Position numbers and translations under genes: made by a program | DNA from: Scybalenecus merdavium | GTDB taxonomy: Bacteria; Bacillota; Clostridia; Oscillospirales; Acutalibacteraceae | Reading direction: 5' to 3' | NCBI GenBank assembly: GCA_018714405.1 | Contig: DVNM01000045.1 | Coordinates: forward strand, 1 to 64,000 | DNA: 64,000 nucleotides | Notes under the pieces: model-generated | Databases searched by the model: none | The model's input: the letters and a program-made list of their open reading frames with translations, nothing else | What the model was told of the DNA's origin: nothing | Part shown: positions 1 to 8,246 of the stretch, piece by piece | How the letters are laid out: the number at the start of each line of letters is the position of its first letter | How positions within the stretch are numbered: position 1 is the stretch's first letter

Positions 1-1736
1 AAAAGCCCGTCGCAGTAGGTGGACTTCAGCTTTGTCAGTTTGCGATACTCTAAAATGAGCGAAATGACCGGGTGCGTATCCTGCAGCTTTTCCAGCACTT
101 CGGCGTTTGTGGAGTAGCCGCTCTTTGTCTTTTTGGGGCAGGGCAGCCCCAGCTTTTCAAACAGCGCCACGCCCAGCTGCTTGGGCGAGTTGATGTTGAA
201 CGTTTCGCCGATGTAGGCGTAAATTTCTTCGGTCAGCTTGTCAATGCGGGCGCTGAGCATCTGTGAAAACGCTTCAATGCCCGCACGGTCGGCGGCAAAT
301 CCCTCGCTCTCCATCTCGGCCAGCACGCGCACCAGCGGCAGCTCCACGTCGCCAAGCAGCGCCTGCTCCTTGTCGTCCAGTGCCGCCTGTGTTTTTTCGA
401 TCAGCGGCTTTAAAAGCAGTGCGTCCTCCAGCGCATCACCGGCGTCCTCGGGCGCGTTTTCGCATTTCGGCGCCGGCACGCCGTATTCGCCGGCCAGGCG
501 CGGCAGCGTGCTGCCGCCGTCGGTCGGGCGCAGCACATAGGCGCTCAGCATCAGATCGGCGCGCACGTTTTGCACTTCGCAGCCCAGGGCAATGGCCAGG
601 TGCTGCGTCGCCTTTAAATCATATGTGTATTTTTCGATCTTGCTTTCCAAAAAGGCGCGGCAAAATGCGTCAAAACCGGCTGCGCCGCTTTGCAGGCGGG
701 TCACGCTTTCGTCCGTCACAAAGTAAAATCCGCAAACGCTGCCGTTCGCTTTTATCGGCAAAAACCAGGCTTTGCCGGCGTTTTGCAGTCTGTTTAAAAG
801 TTCGTTTGTGTCGGTGCATTCTGTAAACTGCATGGTTTTTACCGGCGTTTCGGGCGTTTCCTCGGCCGGGGGCGCTTCGCCGCCCAAATCAAACGTGTCG
901 ATCAGCGAATACAGCTCCAGTTCGCGGAATTTGGCGGCGGCCGCTTTTTTGTCGCCGCCGCCCAGCCGGTAGGTCTCAATATTTGTGTCGACCGGGGCGT
1001 CCGTTACGATGGTGCCGATGTGTTTCGACATGCGCGCCGATTCCTCGCTGCCCTGCAGCTTCGTGCGCACGCCCGGTTTTACATCCAGCGTGTCCAGGTG
1101 GCTGAAAATGTAGTCGATCGAATGATAATTCTGGATCAGCGACAGCGCCGTTTTCTGGCCGATGCCGGCCACGCCGGGAATGTTGTCTGAGGCGTCGCCC
1201 TGCAGCGCCTTGATCTCGATCATCTCTTTCGGCGTTACGCCGTACTCGTCAAACAGCGTCTGCGGCGTGTAAGCCTTTGTCTCTTTGTTGGAGGCCAGCA
1301 GCACGGTCGTGTGGTCATTCACCAGCTGCAGCGCATCGCGGTCGCCGGTCGCCAAAAAGCAGTCGTTGCCGCTTTTTTCGCAGGCCGCCGACAGCGTACC
1401 CAAAATGTCATCGGCTTCAAAACCCGGCGTCTCCAGCACGCGTATGCCAAGGTCCTGCAGCAGTTCTTTTAAAATCGGCAGCTGTTCGGCCAGCTCGTCC
1501 GGCATTTTGCGGCGGCCGGCTTTGTAAGCGTCGTACTGCTTGTGGCGAAAAGTGGGCTCGCTCAGGTCGAACGCAGCGGCCGCTGCGTCCGGCGTGCACA
1601 GGTCACACAGCTTTTTGTAAATGCGCAAAAAGCCAAGCACGGCGTTTGTCGGCACGCCTGCCTTGTTTGTGAGCAGACGAATGCCGTAAAATGCACGGTT
1701 GATGATGCTGTTGCCGTCGATCACAAGTAATTTCAT
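1..1736 (-). CDS. polA: DNA polymerase I, N-terminal 578 codons (runs off window start)
   Basis: This is the amino-terminal two thirds of DNA polymerase I, the repair and Okazaki-fragment polymerase. The ATG at 1736 follows a GGAGG site. The protein opens with the 5'-3' nuclease domain (MKLLVIDGNSIINRAF, then GFEADDILGTL and the GDASDNIPGVAGIG helix-hairpin-helix, to about residue 290). A 3'-5' exonuclease-like fold follows, and the polymerase thumb begins near residue 480. The first proofreading motif (DxE) is not visible, since the matching stretch reads AWFLPIKANG, so the exonuclease is probably inactive, as in Bacillus-type enzymes. The fingers and palm lie outside the window. It diverges from dusB. 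Confidence 0.96.
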   Translation of the reverse strand, partial: MKLLVIDGNSIINRAFYGIRLLTNKAGVPTNAVLGFLRIYKKLCDLCTPDAAAAAFDLSEPTFRHKQYDAYKAGRRKMPDELAEQLPILKELLQDLGIRVLETPGFEADDILGTLSAACEKSGNDCFLATGDRDALQLVNDHTTVLLASNKETKAYTPQTLFDEYGVTPKEMIEIKALQGDASDNIPGVAGIGQKTALSLIQNYHSIDYIFSHLDTLDVKPGVRTKLQGSEESARMSKHIGTIVTDAPVDTNIETYRLGGGDKKAAAAKFRELELYSLIDTFDLGGEAPPAEETPETPVKTMQFTECTDTNELLNRLQNAGKAWFLPIKANGSVCGFYFVTDESVTRLQSGAAGFDAFCRAFLESKIEKYTYDLKATQHLAIALGCEVQNVRADLMLSAYVLRPTDGGSTLPRLAGEYGVPAPKCENAPEDAGDALEDALLLKPLIEKTQAALDDKEQALLGDVELPLVRVLAEMESEGFAADRAGIEAFSQMLSARIDKLTEEIYAYIGETFNINSPKQLGVALFEKLGLPCPKKTKSGYSTNAEVLEKLQDTHPVISLILEYRKLTKLKSTYCDGL

Positions 1737-1781
1737 AGCGATCCTCCGCTTTATGAGTTGGTTTCTTTTAAAGTATGTCCT

Positions 1782-1810
1782 ATTGTACCATATTTTTGGC
1801 CCTGCGCCAA
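1782..1810 (-). promoter_or_regulatory. Predicted promoter of polA
   Basis: On the minus strand TTGGCG is followed after 17 bases by TACAAT, about 45 bases upstream of the polA ATG. The match is moderate and was made by eye. Confidence 0.45.
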
Positions 1811-1880
1811 CCGCTGTTTTCAAAAAGGTGTTTTGGCCGTACAAGGCCGGCTTTTTCGGGGGATAAATTTACGCCTTTCG

Positions 1881-1909
1881 TTGATTTTCATGCCGGATTG
1901 TGCTATAGT
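1881..1909 (+). promoter_or_regulatory. Predicted promoter of dusB-nagA-trmL
   Basis: TTGATT, 17 bases, then TATAGT. Transcription would begin near 1916. That leaves no room for a ribosome site before the TTG at 1920 and so favours the ATG at 1929 as the dusB start. Confidence 0.55.
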
Positions 1910-1928
1910 AACATGAGGTTTGAAAGCA

Positions 1929-2894
1929 ATGAGGATCAAAAATGTAGAGTTTCAAAACCGCGCTTTTCTGGCGCCGATGGCCGGTGTGGCCGACCGTGCG
2001 TTTCGGGAAATCTGCGTGCAGTGGGGCGCGGCCTATACGGTCAGTGAAATGGTCAGCGCCAAAGCGCTGACCATGCACGACAAAAAAAGCATGCAGCTGA
2101 TGGAGATGTCGCCGGCTGAGCACCCGCGTGCCATCCAGCTTTTCGGCAATGAGCCGCAGGTCATGGCGGAGGCGGCCGCCGCGTGCATGGCGTTTTCTCC
2201 GGATATTATCGATATTAATATGGGCTGCCCGGCGCCGAAGATCGCGCAAAACGGCTCCGGCAGCGCCCTGATGAAAGACCCGGTTCTGGCCGGGCAGATC
2301 GTTTCGGCCGTCAGCCGTGCCGTGCCGGTGCCGGTCACGGTCAAGATCCGCAAAGGCTGGGACGACACCTGCCTTACAGCGCTCGATGTGGCGCTGGCCG
2401 CGCAGGAAAACGGCGCCGCAGCCGTAACGCTGCACGGGCGCACGCGCAAAGAGATGTACAGCGGCCGCGCCGACTGGGCAATTATCCGCACGGTAAAGCA
2501 GGCGCTGTCCATCCCGGTCATTGGCAACGGCGATGTGCGCGACGAACAGTCCGCCGCCCAAATGCTGGAGCAGACTGGGTGCGACGCGGTGATGATCGGC
2601 CGCGGCGCGCTGGGCAATCCGTTCGTGTTTGCGCGCATTAATGCGTATTTGAACGAGTGCCGCGTGCTCGGCGACGTTTCGGTTTCGCAGAAAATGGTGA
2701 CCATGCTCGAGCAGATTCAAAAAGCGATAGATTATAAAGGCGAATACGTTGCCATGCGCGAGGCGCGCCATCATGCGGCGTATTATACAAAAGGGCTGCG
2801 CGGCGGCGCTGCCTACCGCAGGCAGATCTCGCAGCTGGAGCATTTCGAGCAGCTGCAGGAGCTTGCCTTTGAGATCGTAAAGGAGAATGCCTGA
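1929..2894 (+). CDS. dusB: tRNA-dihydrouridine synthase
   Basis: FMN-dependent enzyme that reduces uridines in the tRNA D-loop to dihydrouridine. The 321-residue protein has the Dus opening APMAGVADRAFR (residues 15-26), the catalytic-cysteine motif NMGCPAPKI (C100) and the late FMN-site stretch GNGDVRDEQSA, all in normal order and at normal length. I chose ATG 1929 over the in-frame TTG at 1920, because GAGG at 1915 is about 10 bases from the ATG but only one base from the TTG. The stop codon overlaps the nagA start (TGATG), so the genes are translationally coupled. Confidence 0.93.
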   Translation: MRIKNVEFQNRAFLAPMAGVADRAFREICVQWGAAYTVSEMVSAKALTMHDKKSMQLMEMSPAEHPRAIQLFGNEPQVMAEAAAACMAFSPDIIDINMGCPAPKIAQNGSGSALMKDPVLAGQIVSAVSRAVPVPVTVKIRKGWDDTCLTALDVALAAQENGAAAVTLHGRTRKEMYSGRADWAIIRTVKQALSIPVIGNGDVRDEQSAAQMLEQTGCDAVMIGRGALGNPFVFARINAYLNECRVLGDVSVSQKMVTMLEQIQKAIDYKGEYVAMREARHHAAYYTKGLRGGAAYRRQISQLEHFEQLQELAFEIVKENA

Positions 2895-4021
2895 TGATTT
2901 TAAAGAATCTGACTTACTATGATGAAAACTTCCAAAAGCAAACGGGCGACATTGTCATCGAAAACGGCAAATTCGCCGCCCTCGGCAAAACGGATGCGCC
3001 GGGGCTCGACATGCAAGCCTGTACGGCGGTGCCCGGTTTTATCGACACGCACATCCACGGTGCGGCCGGCGGTGATTTTTGCGACGAAAGCGAAGAAAGC
3101 CTGCAAAAAATCGCGGCTTATCTGGCTAAAAACGGCGTGACTGCTTTTTGCCCCACGACCATGACGCTCGGGGAGGAGGCGCTGACCTCTATCTTGTCGC
3201 TTGGCGCCCGCTGCGCGGGCACGGTGCCCGGCGCGCGCGTGCTGGGTTTTCACCTGGAGGGGCCGTTTATCGCCCTGTCCAAAAAAGGCGCGCAAAACCC
3301 GGCCTATGTCCGCCCCGGCACTTCGGCGGAATTTGACCGGCTGAACGACGCGGCCGGCGGTCGTGTCAAAATCATCACCATGGCGCCGGAAGCGTTTGAT
3401 TCGCGTGATTTTATCACGCATGTCTGCACTTGGGCGCACGTTTCGGTCGGCCATACGGCCGCATCGTATGAAGAGGCGGCCGCGGCGTATCAGCAGGGGG
3501 CAGACCGTGCTACGCACCTGTTCAACGCCATGACGCCCCTGCAGCACCGCGCGCCCGGCGTTGTCGGCGCCGCGCTCGAAAACGACCGTGTGTTTTGCGA
3601 ACTGATCTGCGACGGGTACCATCTTGCGCCGGCCGTGGTGCGCACCGTGTTCAAAACGCTTGGCCGTGACCGCGCCGTCGTGGTGTCTGATTCCATGAAA
3701 GCCGCCGGCCTTGCCCCCGGCAAGTACGACCTTGGCGGGCAGGATGTTTTTGTGGACGAAAAGCAGGATGTGGCGCGTTTGGGCGACGGCACCATTGCCG
3801 CATCCATCACCAACGTGTTCCAGGAGTTTAAAAATCTGCTGTCCTTCGGCATTGATTTTGAAACGGCGCTGCGCGCCTGCACCATCAATCCGGCGCGTTC
3901 GGTGGGGTGTGATGCGTTTACCGGTTCCATTGCCGTCGGCAAAGACGCGGATCTGGTCATTTTGAACGACTGCTTGGAAATCGAGCAGGTCTATATAAAG
4001 GGTGAACGCTATGGCGGATGA
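2894..4021 (+). CDS. nagA: N-acetylglucosamine-6-phosphate deacetylase
   Basis: Removes acetate from GlcNAc-6-phosphate to give glucosamine-6-phosphate, feeding amino-sugar recycling or glycolysis. The 375-residue amidohydrolase has the metal motif FIDTHIHGAAGGDF (H53, H55), the glutamate ligand in HLEGPF, the histidines in VSVGHTAA and ATHLFNAM, and the catalytic aspartate in VVSDSMKAAG. It shares a transcript with dusB upstream (1-base overlap) and trmL downstream (11-base overlap). No nagB is in the window. The GH20 hexosaminidase and glmS nearby act on related sugars, so GlcNAc salvage is the likely role. Confidence 0.94.
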   Translation: MILKNLTYYDENFQKQTGDIVIENGKFAALGKTDAPGLDMQACTAVPGFIDTHIHGAAGGDFCDESEESLQKIAAYLAKNGVTAFCPTTMTLGEEALTSILSLGARCAGTVPGARVLGFHLEGPFIALSKKGAQNPAYVRPGTSAEFDRLNDAAGGRVKIITMAPEAFDSRDFITHVCTWAHVSVGHTAASYEEAAAAYQQGADRATHLFNAMTPLQHRAPGVVGAALENDRVFCELICDGYHLAPAVVRTVFKTLGRDRAVVVSDSMKAAGLAPGKYDLGGQDVFVDEKQDVARLGDGTIAASITNVFQEFKNLLSFGIDFETALRACTINPARSVGCDAFTGSIAVGKDADLVILNDCLEIEQVYIKGERYGG

Positions 4022-4523
4022 GTACAGCCTGAATATCGTCCTGATCGAACCGGAGATCCCGCAGAACACCGGCAACATTGCCCGAACGTGCGCGGCGACC
4101 GGCGCCAGGCTTCATCTGGTGGAACCGATGGGCTTTAAGATCGATGACAAAAAGCTCAAGCGCGCCGGGCTCGATTACTGGGACAAGCTCGACATTACTT
4201 TCTATAAAGACACGGCCGATTTTTTTGCCAAAAACCAAGGCGGCACGTTTTACTATTTTTCCACCAAGGCGCCGCGCGCCCACAGCGATGTGATTTTCCC
4301 GAACCACTGCTATTTGGTGTTCGGCAAGGAGACGAGGGGCCTGCCCGAAACGCTTTTAAAGGCCAATCCTGACTATTGTGTGCGCCTGCCGATGCGCGGC
4401 ATGATCCGCAGCCTGAACCTTTCCAATGCGGTGGCCGTCGGCACTTATGAGGTCCTGCGCCAGTGGGGCTACCCGGCGCTTGCGCAAAAAGGGCAGCTGA
4501 CCCGGTTTCAGTGGGAAGACTGA
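4011..4523 (+). CDS. trmL: tRNA (cytidine/uridine-34 2'-O)-methyltransferase TrmL
   Basis: SPOUT-family methyltransferase that modifies the wobble base of leucine tRNAs. The 170-residue protein shows IEPEIPQNTGNIARTCAATG at the start, the RAGLDYWD motif, and the knotted SAM-site segments LVFGKETRGLPE and LPMRGMIRSLNLSNAVAV. ATG 4011 is preceded by AAAGGGTG at good spacing. A GTG nine bases earlier is in frame but has a poorer site. It is the last gene of the dusB-nagA-trmL unit and ends at a strong hairpin. Confidence 0.93.
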   Translation: MADEYSLNIVLIEPEIPQNTGNIARTCAATGARLHLVEPMGFKIDDKKLKRAGLDYWDKLDITFYKDTADFFAKNQGGTFYYFSTKAPRAHSDVIFPNHCYLVFGKETRGLPETLLKANPDYCVRLPMRGMIRSLNLSNAVAVGTYEVLRQWGYPALAQKGQLTRFQWED

Positions 4524-4553
4524 TTTTTATATTTTGCTTTATACACAAAAACA

Positions 4554-4580
4554 GGCCGCGCCGATGCTTTCGGCGCGGCC
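4554..4580. terminator. Bidirectional terminator between trmL and glmS
   Basis: A 10-bp perfect stem, GGCCGCGCCG/CGGCGCGGCC, with a 7-base loop. It is followed by TCTTT on the plus strand and TGTTTTTG on the minus strand, so it can end both converging genes. Confidence 0.85.
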
Positions 4581-4620
4581 TCTTTGGTTATATTTTTGCT
4601 ATTGCCGGTACGTCCGCGCT

Positions 4621-6405
4621 TTATTCCACGGTCACGGATTTGGCCAGGTTGCGTGGCTTGTCGATGTCGCACCCCTTTTCCAGCGCGCAGTAGTAGGCGC
4701 AAAGCTGCAGCGCCACAGCCTGCACGCAGGGCAAAAACGACGTGGCCACATTGTCGATGAAAATGGTGTTTTCTGGGGCGCCGGCGGCGTTTTTGCTGCA
4801 GCGCAGTTCAAAGATCTCGGCGCCGCGCGAACGTGTTTCCTCCGCGTTGGAAAGTGTTTTGGCAAACACATCGTCGCGGCAGTTTACGGCAAAAATCGGC
4901 GTGCCCGGCTCCACCAGCGAAATCGTGCCGTGCTTCAGCTCGCCGGCCGGAAAAGCTTCGCAGTGGATGTAGCTGATCTCTTTGAGCTTCAGCGCCGCTT
5001 CGGTCGCGGCGGCGTAGTCCAGGTTGCGCCCAATAAAGTACATGTCGTTGGCGCCGGCCAGCTTTTTGGCGATTTTCTGAATGTTTTGCACCTGCGCCAG
5101 CACATGTTCGGCCGCTTCGGGGATCTGTGCCAAAGTGCGCACCAGTTCACAGTAGCGCGCGTCTTTGATTTTGGTCAGCTTCAGCGCCATCAGCGTTACA
5201 TAGAGCAGCTGCGCCGTGTAGGCTTTGGTGGTGGCCACGGCCGTTTCCGTACCGGCCTCTGTGTAGATCACGGTGCCGCTTTCCTTGGCGATGGACGCGT
5301 TTTCCACGTTGACGATGCCGATCGTTTTGGCGCCGCGGCTTTTGGCCAGCAGCAGGCTTTCCAGGGTATCTGCTGTTTCGCCGGACTGGCTGATGGCCAC
5401 AAACAGCGTGTGTTCGTCCAGCACATTGGCTTTGTAGCGGAATTCACTGGCGATCACGGCTTCGCAGGTGATGCCGCACAGCGCCTCCACCAGGTATTTG
5501 CCGGCAATGCCCACATGGTAGGCCGAGCCGCAGCCGCAGAACAGGATTTTATGAATGCCGTACTGCGCGGCTTCGTCCAGCTCCGGCATCATGATTTGTC
5601 CGTCGCGGCAGCGTTTTGCCAGAATGCGGCGGAAAATGCCAGGCTGTTCGTAGATCTCTTTGAGCATGTAGTGCGCAAAGCCGTCTTTTTCGTGCGCGTC
5701 GGCTGCACTTGGCGCCGGCACAAAGGCGCATTCTGCCGGCGCACCCGAAAAGTCAAACAGGCATATCTCGTCTTTGGTGATCTTGGCCAGCTCGCCGTCC
5801 GCCATGCGGTACACTTCGCTGCACAGGCCTGCAAGGGCGTTTACGTCTGAAGCCAAAAGGTTTTCGCCCTCTCCTTTTCCAAGCAGCAGCGGGCTTTTCT
5901 TTTTGGCGCAGTAAATGGCTTCGTCGCCCTCGTGCAGCACCGCCAGGGCAAACGAACCCTCCAGCTTCTGCACGGTTTCGCCAAGTGCCTGCAGGGGGTC
6001 GTTCCCCTCCAGCTGCGTTAAAAGCGCGCAAACAATTTCTGTGTCGGTTTCGGAGTGAAATGTGTACCCGTTTTCCGCGGCCTGCGCACGCAGGGCGCCG
6101 GCGTTTTCAATAATGCCGTTGTGCACCACGGCCCAGCGGCCGTCTGTGCTTAAGTGGGGGTGGGCGTTTTCTGCCGTGGGTCTGCCGTGCGTGGCCCAGC
6201 GTGTGTGACCAATGCCGGTTTGGCCGTGCATGGCCGTGTTTTCCAACTGGCTGACGCGACCGGCCTGCTTTTCACAGTCGATTTTTCCGCCCTGTACCAC
6301 CGCGATGCCGCACGAATCGTAGCCGCGGTATTCCAGCTGTTTCAGTCCCTTGATCAGAATGCCGCTGCAGTCTTTTTCACCGGTGTAACCAATGATTCCG
6401 CACAT
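4621..6405 (-). CDS. glmS: Glutamine-fructose-6-phosphate aminotransferase (isomerizing)
   Basis: Makes glucosamine-6-phosphate from fructose-6-phosphate and glutamine, the first committed step to UDP-GlcNAc and peptidoglycan. The 594-residue protein starts MCGIIGYTG, with the nucleophile Cys2 exposed once the methionine is removed. It has the class II amidotransferase domain (QLEYRGYDS, TRWATHGRPT, HNGIIEN) followed by two SIS sugar-isomerase domains (SQSGETADTLE) and ends AKSVTVE. The start at 6405 is set by GAGGTGA five bases upstream and by the need for Cys2. A longer in-frame reading upstream is not a gene start. A terminator-like hairpin sits directly before the ribosome site. Confidence 0.97.
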   Translation of the reverse strand: MCGIIGYTGEKDCSGILIKGLKQLEYRGYDSCGIAVVQGGKIDCEKQAGRVSQLENTAMHGQTGIGHTRWATHGRPTAENAHPHLSTDGRWAVVHNGIIENAGALRAQAAENGYTFHSETDTEIVCALLTQLEGNDPLQALGETVQKLEGSFALAVLHEGDEAIYCAKKKSPLLLGKGEGENLLASDVNALAGLCSEVYRMADGELAKITKDEICLFDFSGAPAECAFVPAPSAADAHEKDGFAHYMLKEIYEQPGIFRRILAKRCRDGQIMMPELDEAAQYGIHKILFCGCGSAYHVGIAGKYLVEALCGITCEAVIASEFRYKANVLDEHTLFVAISQSGETADTLESLLLAKSRGAKTIGIVNVENASIAKESGTVIYTEAGTETAVATTKAYTAQLLYVTLMALKLTKIKDARYCELVRTLAQIPEAAEHVLAQVQNIQKIAKKLAGANDMYFIGRNLDYAAATEAALKLKEISYIHCEAFPAGELKHGTISLVEPGTPIFAVNCRDDVFAKTLSNAEETRSRGAEIFELRCSKNAAGAPENTIFIDNVATSFLPCVQAVALQLCAYYCALEKGCDIDKPRNLAKSVTVE

Positions 6406-6421
6406 TTTCTTCACCTCAAAT

Positions 6422-6460
6422 AAAAAAGGATCGTCTATACAGTTTAGTTTGCCACGATCC
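6422..6460 (-). terminator. Terminator-like hairpin abutting the glmS ribosome site (possible attenuator)
   Basis: On the minus strand a 7-bp perfect stem, GGATCGT/ACGATCC with a 19-base loop, is followed at once by six U residues. It ends only five bases before the glmS Shine-Dalgarno. Any transcript entering glmS from upstream has to cross it. I see no glmS ribozyme core in the 127-base gap. Confidence 0.6.
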
Positions 6461-6532
6461 ATTTCTATTATTATGAAGTTTTGTGCCCGGCACATGCCTG
6501 TTTTTATAAAAGTACAAAAAGTTTGCGCCGAT

Positions 6533-7099
6533 TTATTTGATTTTTGTGATTTTGTCTTTCTTTACAAGGTATACATGTTCGGCAATGTCCATCATTGCCT
6601 GGTCGTTCATTGAGTCGGTGTAAAAGTTGTCGATTTTAGCGCCCGGGAAGTCCTCGTAAAAGTATTTGACCTTGTTTTCCAAAAAACAAAGTCGCTTGAA
6701 GTTGCCCGTTTCTTTGTCGATGACCGAGCAAACGTAGTGCTTGATGTGCATGCGCTTTGCGATCTCGTCCAGCAGAAAGTCGGTCGTGCCGGAGACGATC
6801 ACGTCGTCGTCGCGGCGGATCTTTTCGTAAAACGGTTTTATCTTCTTTTCGTTCTTGTCCCAAAATTTCTGAATGTCCCGGGAAATGTCGCCCACCTGCG
6901 TGTAGTAGCTTCTTAAAAAGCCGGCGTAGGCCTCCAGCGCTTCCTCCACAGTGAACAGGTGGAATTTGTCCTTGAACGCAAACACCAAAAGCTTCGGCAG
7001 GTATTTCCAAATGCGTATGTCGTGCGCCATAAAGTAAAGTACGATGTCCACCAGTGTCTCGCCGTCATAAATGGTGTTGTCAAAGTCGTAAACGTTCAT
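6533..7099 (-). CDS. HAD-superfamily phosphatase (HAD-IB type)
   Basis: A small soluble phosphohydrolase of unknown substrate. The 188-residue protein has the nucleophile motif DFDNTIYDG (D5, D7), the second motif in VIVSGTTDF, and the metal motif TDSMNDQAM near residue 165. An all-helical cap lies between motifs I and II, as in phosphoserine-phosphatase-like HAD-IB enzymes. ATG 7099 follows GAGGT. It lies upstream of glmS on the same strand, separated by 127 bases that include a terminator hairpin, so the two are probably not simply co-transcribed. The substrate cannot be told from sequence. Confidence 0.85.
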   Translation of the reverse strand: MNVYDFDNTIYDGETLVDIVLYFMAHDIRIWKYLPKLLVFAFKDKFHLFTVEEALEAYAGFLRSYYTQVGDISRDIQKFWDKNEKKIKPFYEKIRRDDDVIVSGTTDFLLDEIAKRMHIKHYVCSVIDKETGNFKRLCFLENKVKYFYEDFPGAKIDNFYTDSMNDQAMMDIAEHVYLVKKDKITKIK

Positions 7100-7227
7100 T
7101 TTTTTACCTCGGTGTATTTGTTGGTTTCATCATACCATATTTGCGCTTTTGTGTCTACTGACCAAAAAGAGGCCGCAAAGCGTGTGGAATTTTGTGCCTG
7201 TCTTTTGTGTTGCGGCGCGTGAACTTG

Positions 7228-7256
7228 TTGACATGCGTTTCAATTTATTTTATCAT
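7228..7256 (+). promoter_or_regulatory. Promoter of the nadABC operon
   Basis: Consensus TTGACA, 17 bases, then TATCAT. It lies about 80 bases upstream of the nadA start and leaves a leader of about 75 bases. I see no clear operator or riboswitch in that leader. Confidence 0.65.
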
Positions 7257-7338
7257 AAGTCTAATATAAAAATAAAGGAAAAATAAACTGGTGCAGTTTT
7301 TGGTTTGTGACCGAAACCGGCCGTTTGCAGAGGGAAGT

Positions 7339-8244
7339 ATGGACGAAAAACTTTTAAAACAGATCGAAGGGCTGAAGAAATCGCGCCGGGCTGTTATTTT
7401 GGCGCATTATTACTGCCTGCCTGAGGTGCAGGCGGCGGCCGATCATGTGGGCGACTCGTTCTACCTGGCCAAGGTCGCCAGGGCGGCAGATTGCGACACG
7501 ATCGTTTTTTGCGGCGTGGAATTCATGGGCGAAAGCGCCAAAATTTTAAACCCCGAAAAAACGGTGCTTTTGCCGGATCTGCAGGCAGACTGCCCCATGG
7601 CGCACATGGCAACGGCTGCACGCGTGGCCGAAATGCGCGCGGCGCACGACGATCTGGCCGTTGTCTGCTATGTGAATTCCTCGGCCGCGCTCAAAGCGGT
7701 CAGCGATGTGTGCGTCACCAGCGCCAATGCGCTGAAGATCGTGCAGGCTTTGCCGAACCAAAACGTCTTTTTCATTCCGGACGGCAATCTGGGCCGCTAT
7801 GTGCGTGAAAAAAGCGGCAAGAACGTCATCTTGAACGACGGTTTCTGCCCCATCCATAACGACATTGCCCCTGACCAGGTGCAGGCGCTCAAAACCGCGC
7901 ACCCCGAGGCCGAGGTGCTGGCGCACCCCGAGTGCCCGCAGGTGGTGCTGGAGCTGGCCGGCTACGTCGGTTCCACCAGCGGCATCATAGAACATGCAGC
8001 CACGTCAAGTGCACCGTCGTTTATCGTAGCGACCGAGACAGGCGTTCTTTATGAACTGCGCCGCCGCGTGCCGGACAAGCCGTTTTACTTCCCGGAACCG
8101 CTGCCCGTTTGTGCCGACATGAAAAAAATCACGCTGCAAAAGGTCTGTGACTGTCTGGAAAACGGGCAAAACCAGGTGGAAATTCCGGAAGAAATCAGAA
8201 AGAAGGCGCTTGCTCCGCTGGAAAAGATGCTGGAGCTCGGATAA
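7339..8244 (+). CDS. nadA: Quinolinate synthase
   Basis: [4Fe-4S] enzyme that condenses iminoaspartate with dihydroxyacetone phosphate to give quinolinate in NAD synthesis. The 301-residue protein has the expected substrate-binding segments (LAHYYCLPEV, FCGVEFMGESAKIL) and three cysteines at family cluster positions: C85 (LQADCPMAH), C170 (NDGFCPIHN) and C258 (EPLPVCADM). ATG 7339 follows GAGGG. An upstream GTG in the same frame lacks a site. It is the first gene of nadA-nadB-nadC, two bases before nadB. The oxygen-labile cluster fits an anaerobe. Confidence 0.95.
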   Translation: MDEKLLKQIEGLKKSRRAVILAHYYCLPEVQAAADHVGDSFYLAKVARAADCDTIVFCGVEFMGESAKILNPEKTVLLPDLQADCPMAHMATAARVAEMRAAHDDLAVVCYVNSSAALKAVSDVCVTSANALKIVQALPNQNVFFIPDGNLGRYVREKSGKNVILNDGFCPIHNDIAPDQVQALKTAHPEAEVLAHPECPQVVLELAGYVGSTSGIIEHAATSSAPSFIVATETGVLYELRRRVPDKPFYFPEPLPVCADMKKITLQKVCDCLENGQNQVEIPEEIRKKALAPLEKMLELG

Positions 8245-8246
8245 AT

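Noticed and set aside
4534..5850. 438-codon plus-strand reading frame opposite glmS
   Set aside because: It is a shadow of glmS on the other strand: no recognisable motifs, composition rich in His/Gln/Val as expected from antisense of a GC-rich gene, and glmS is unmistakable.
6406..6532. A glmS ribozyme upstream of glmS
   Set aside because: The gap is only 127 bases and the conserved ribozyme core sequences are not visible; only a terminator-like hairpin and a short dyad are present.
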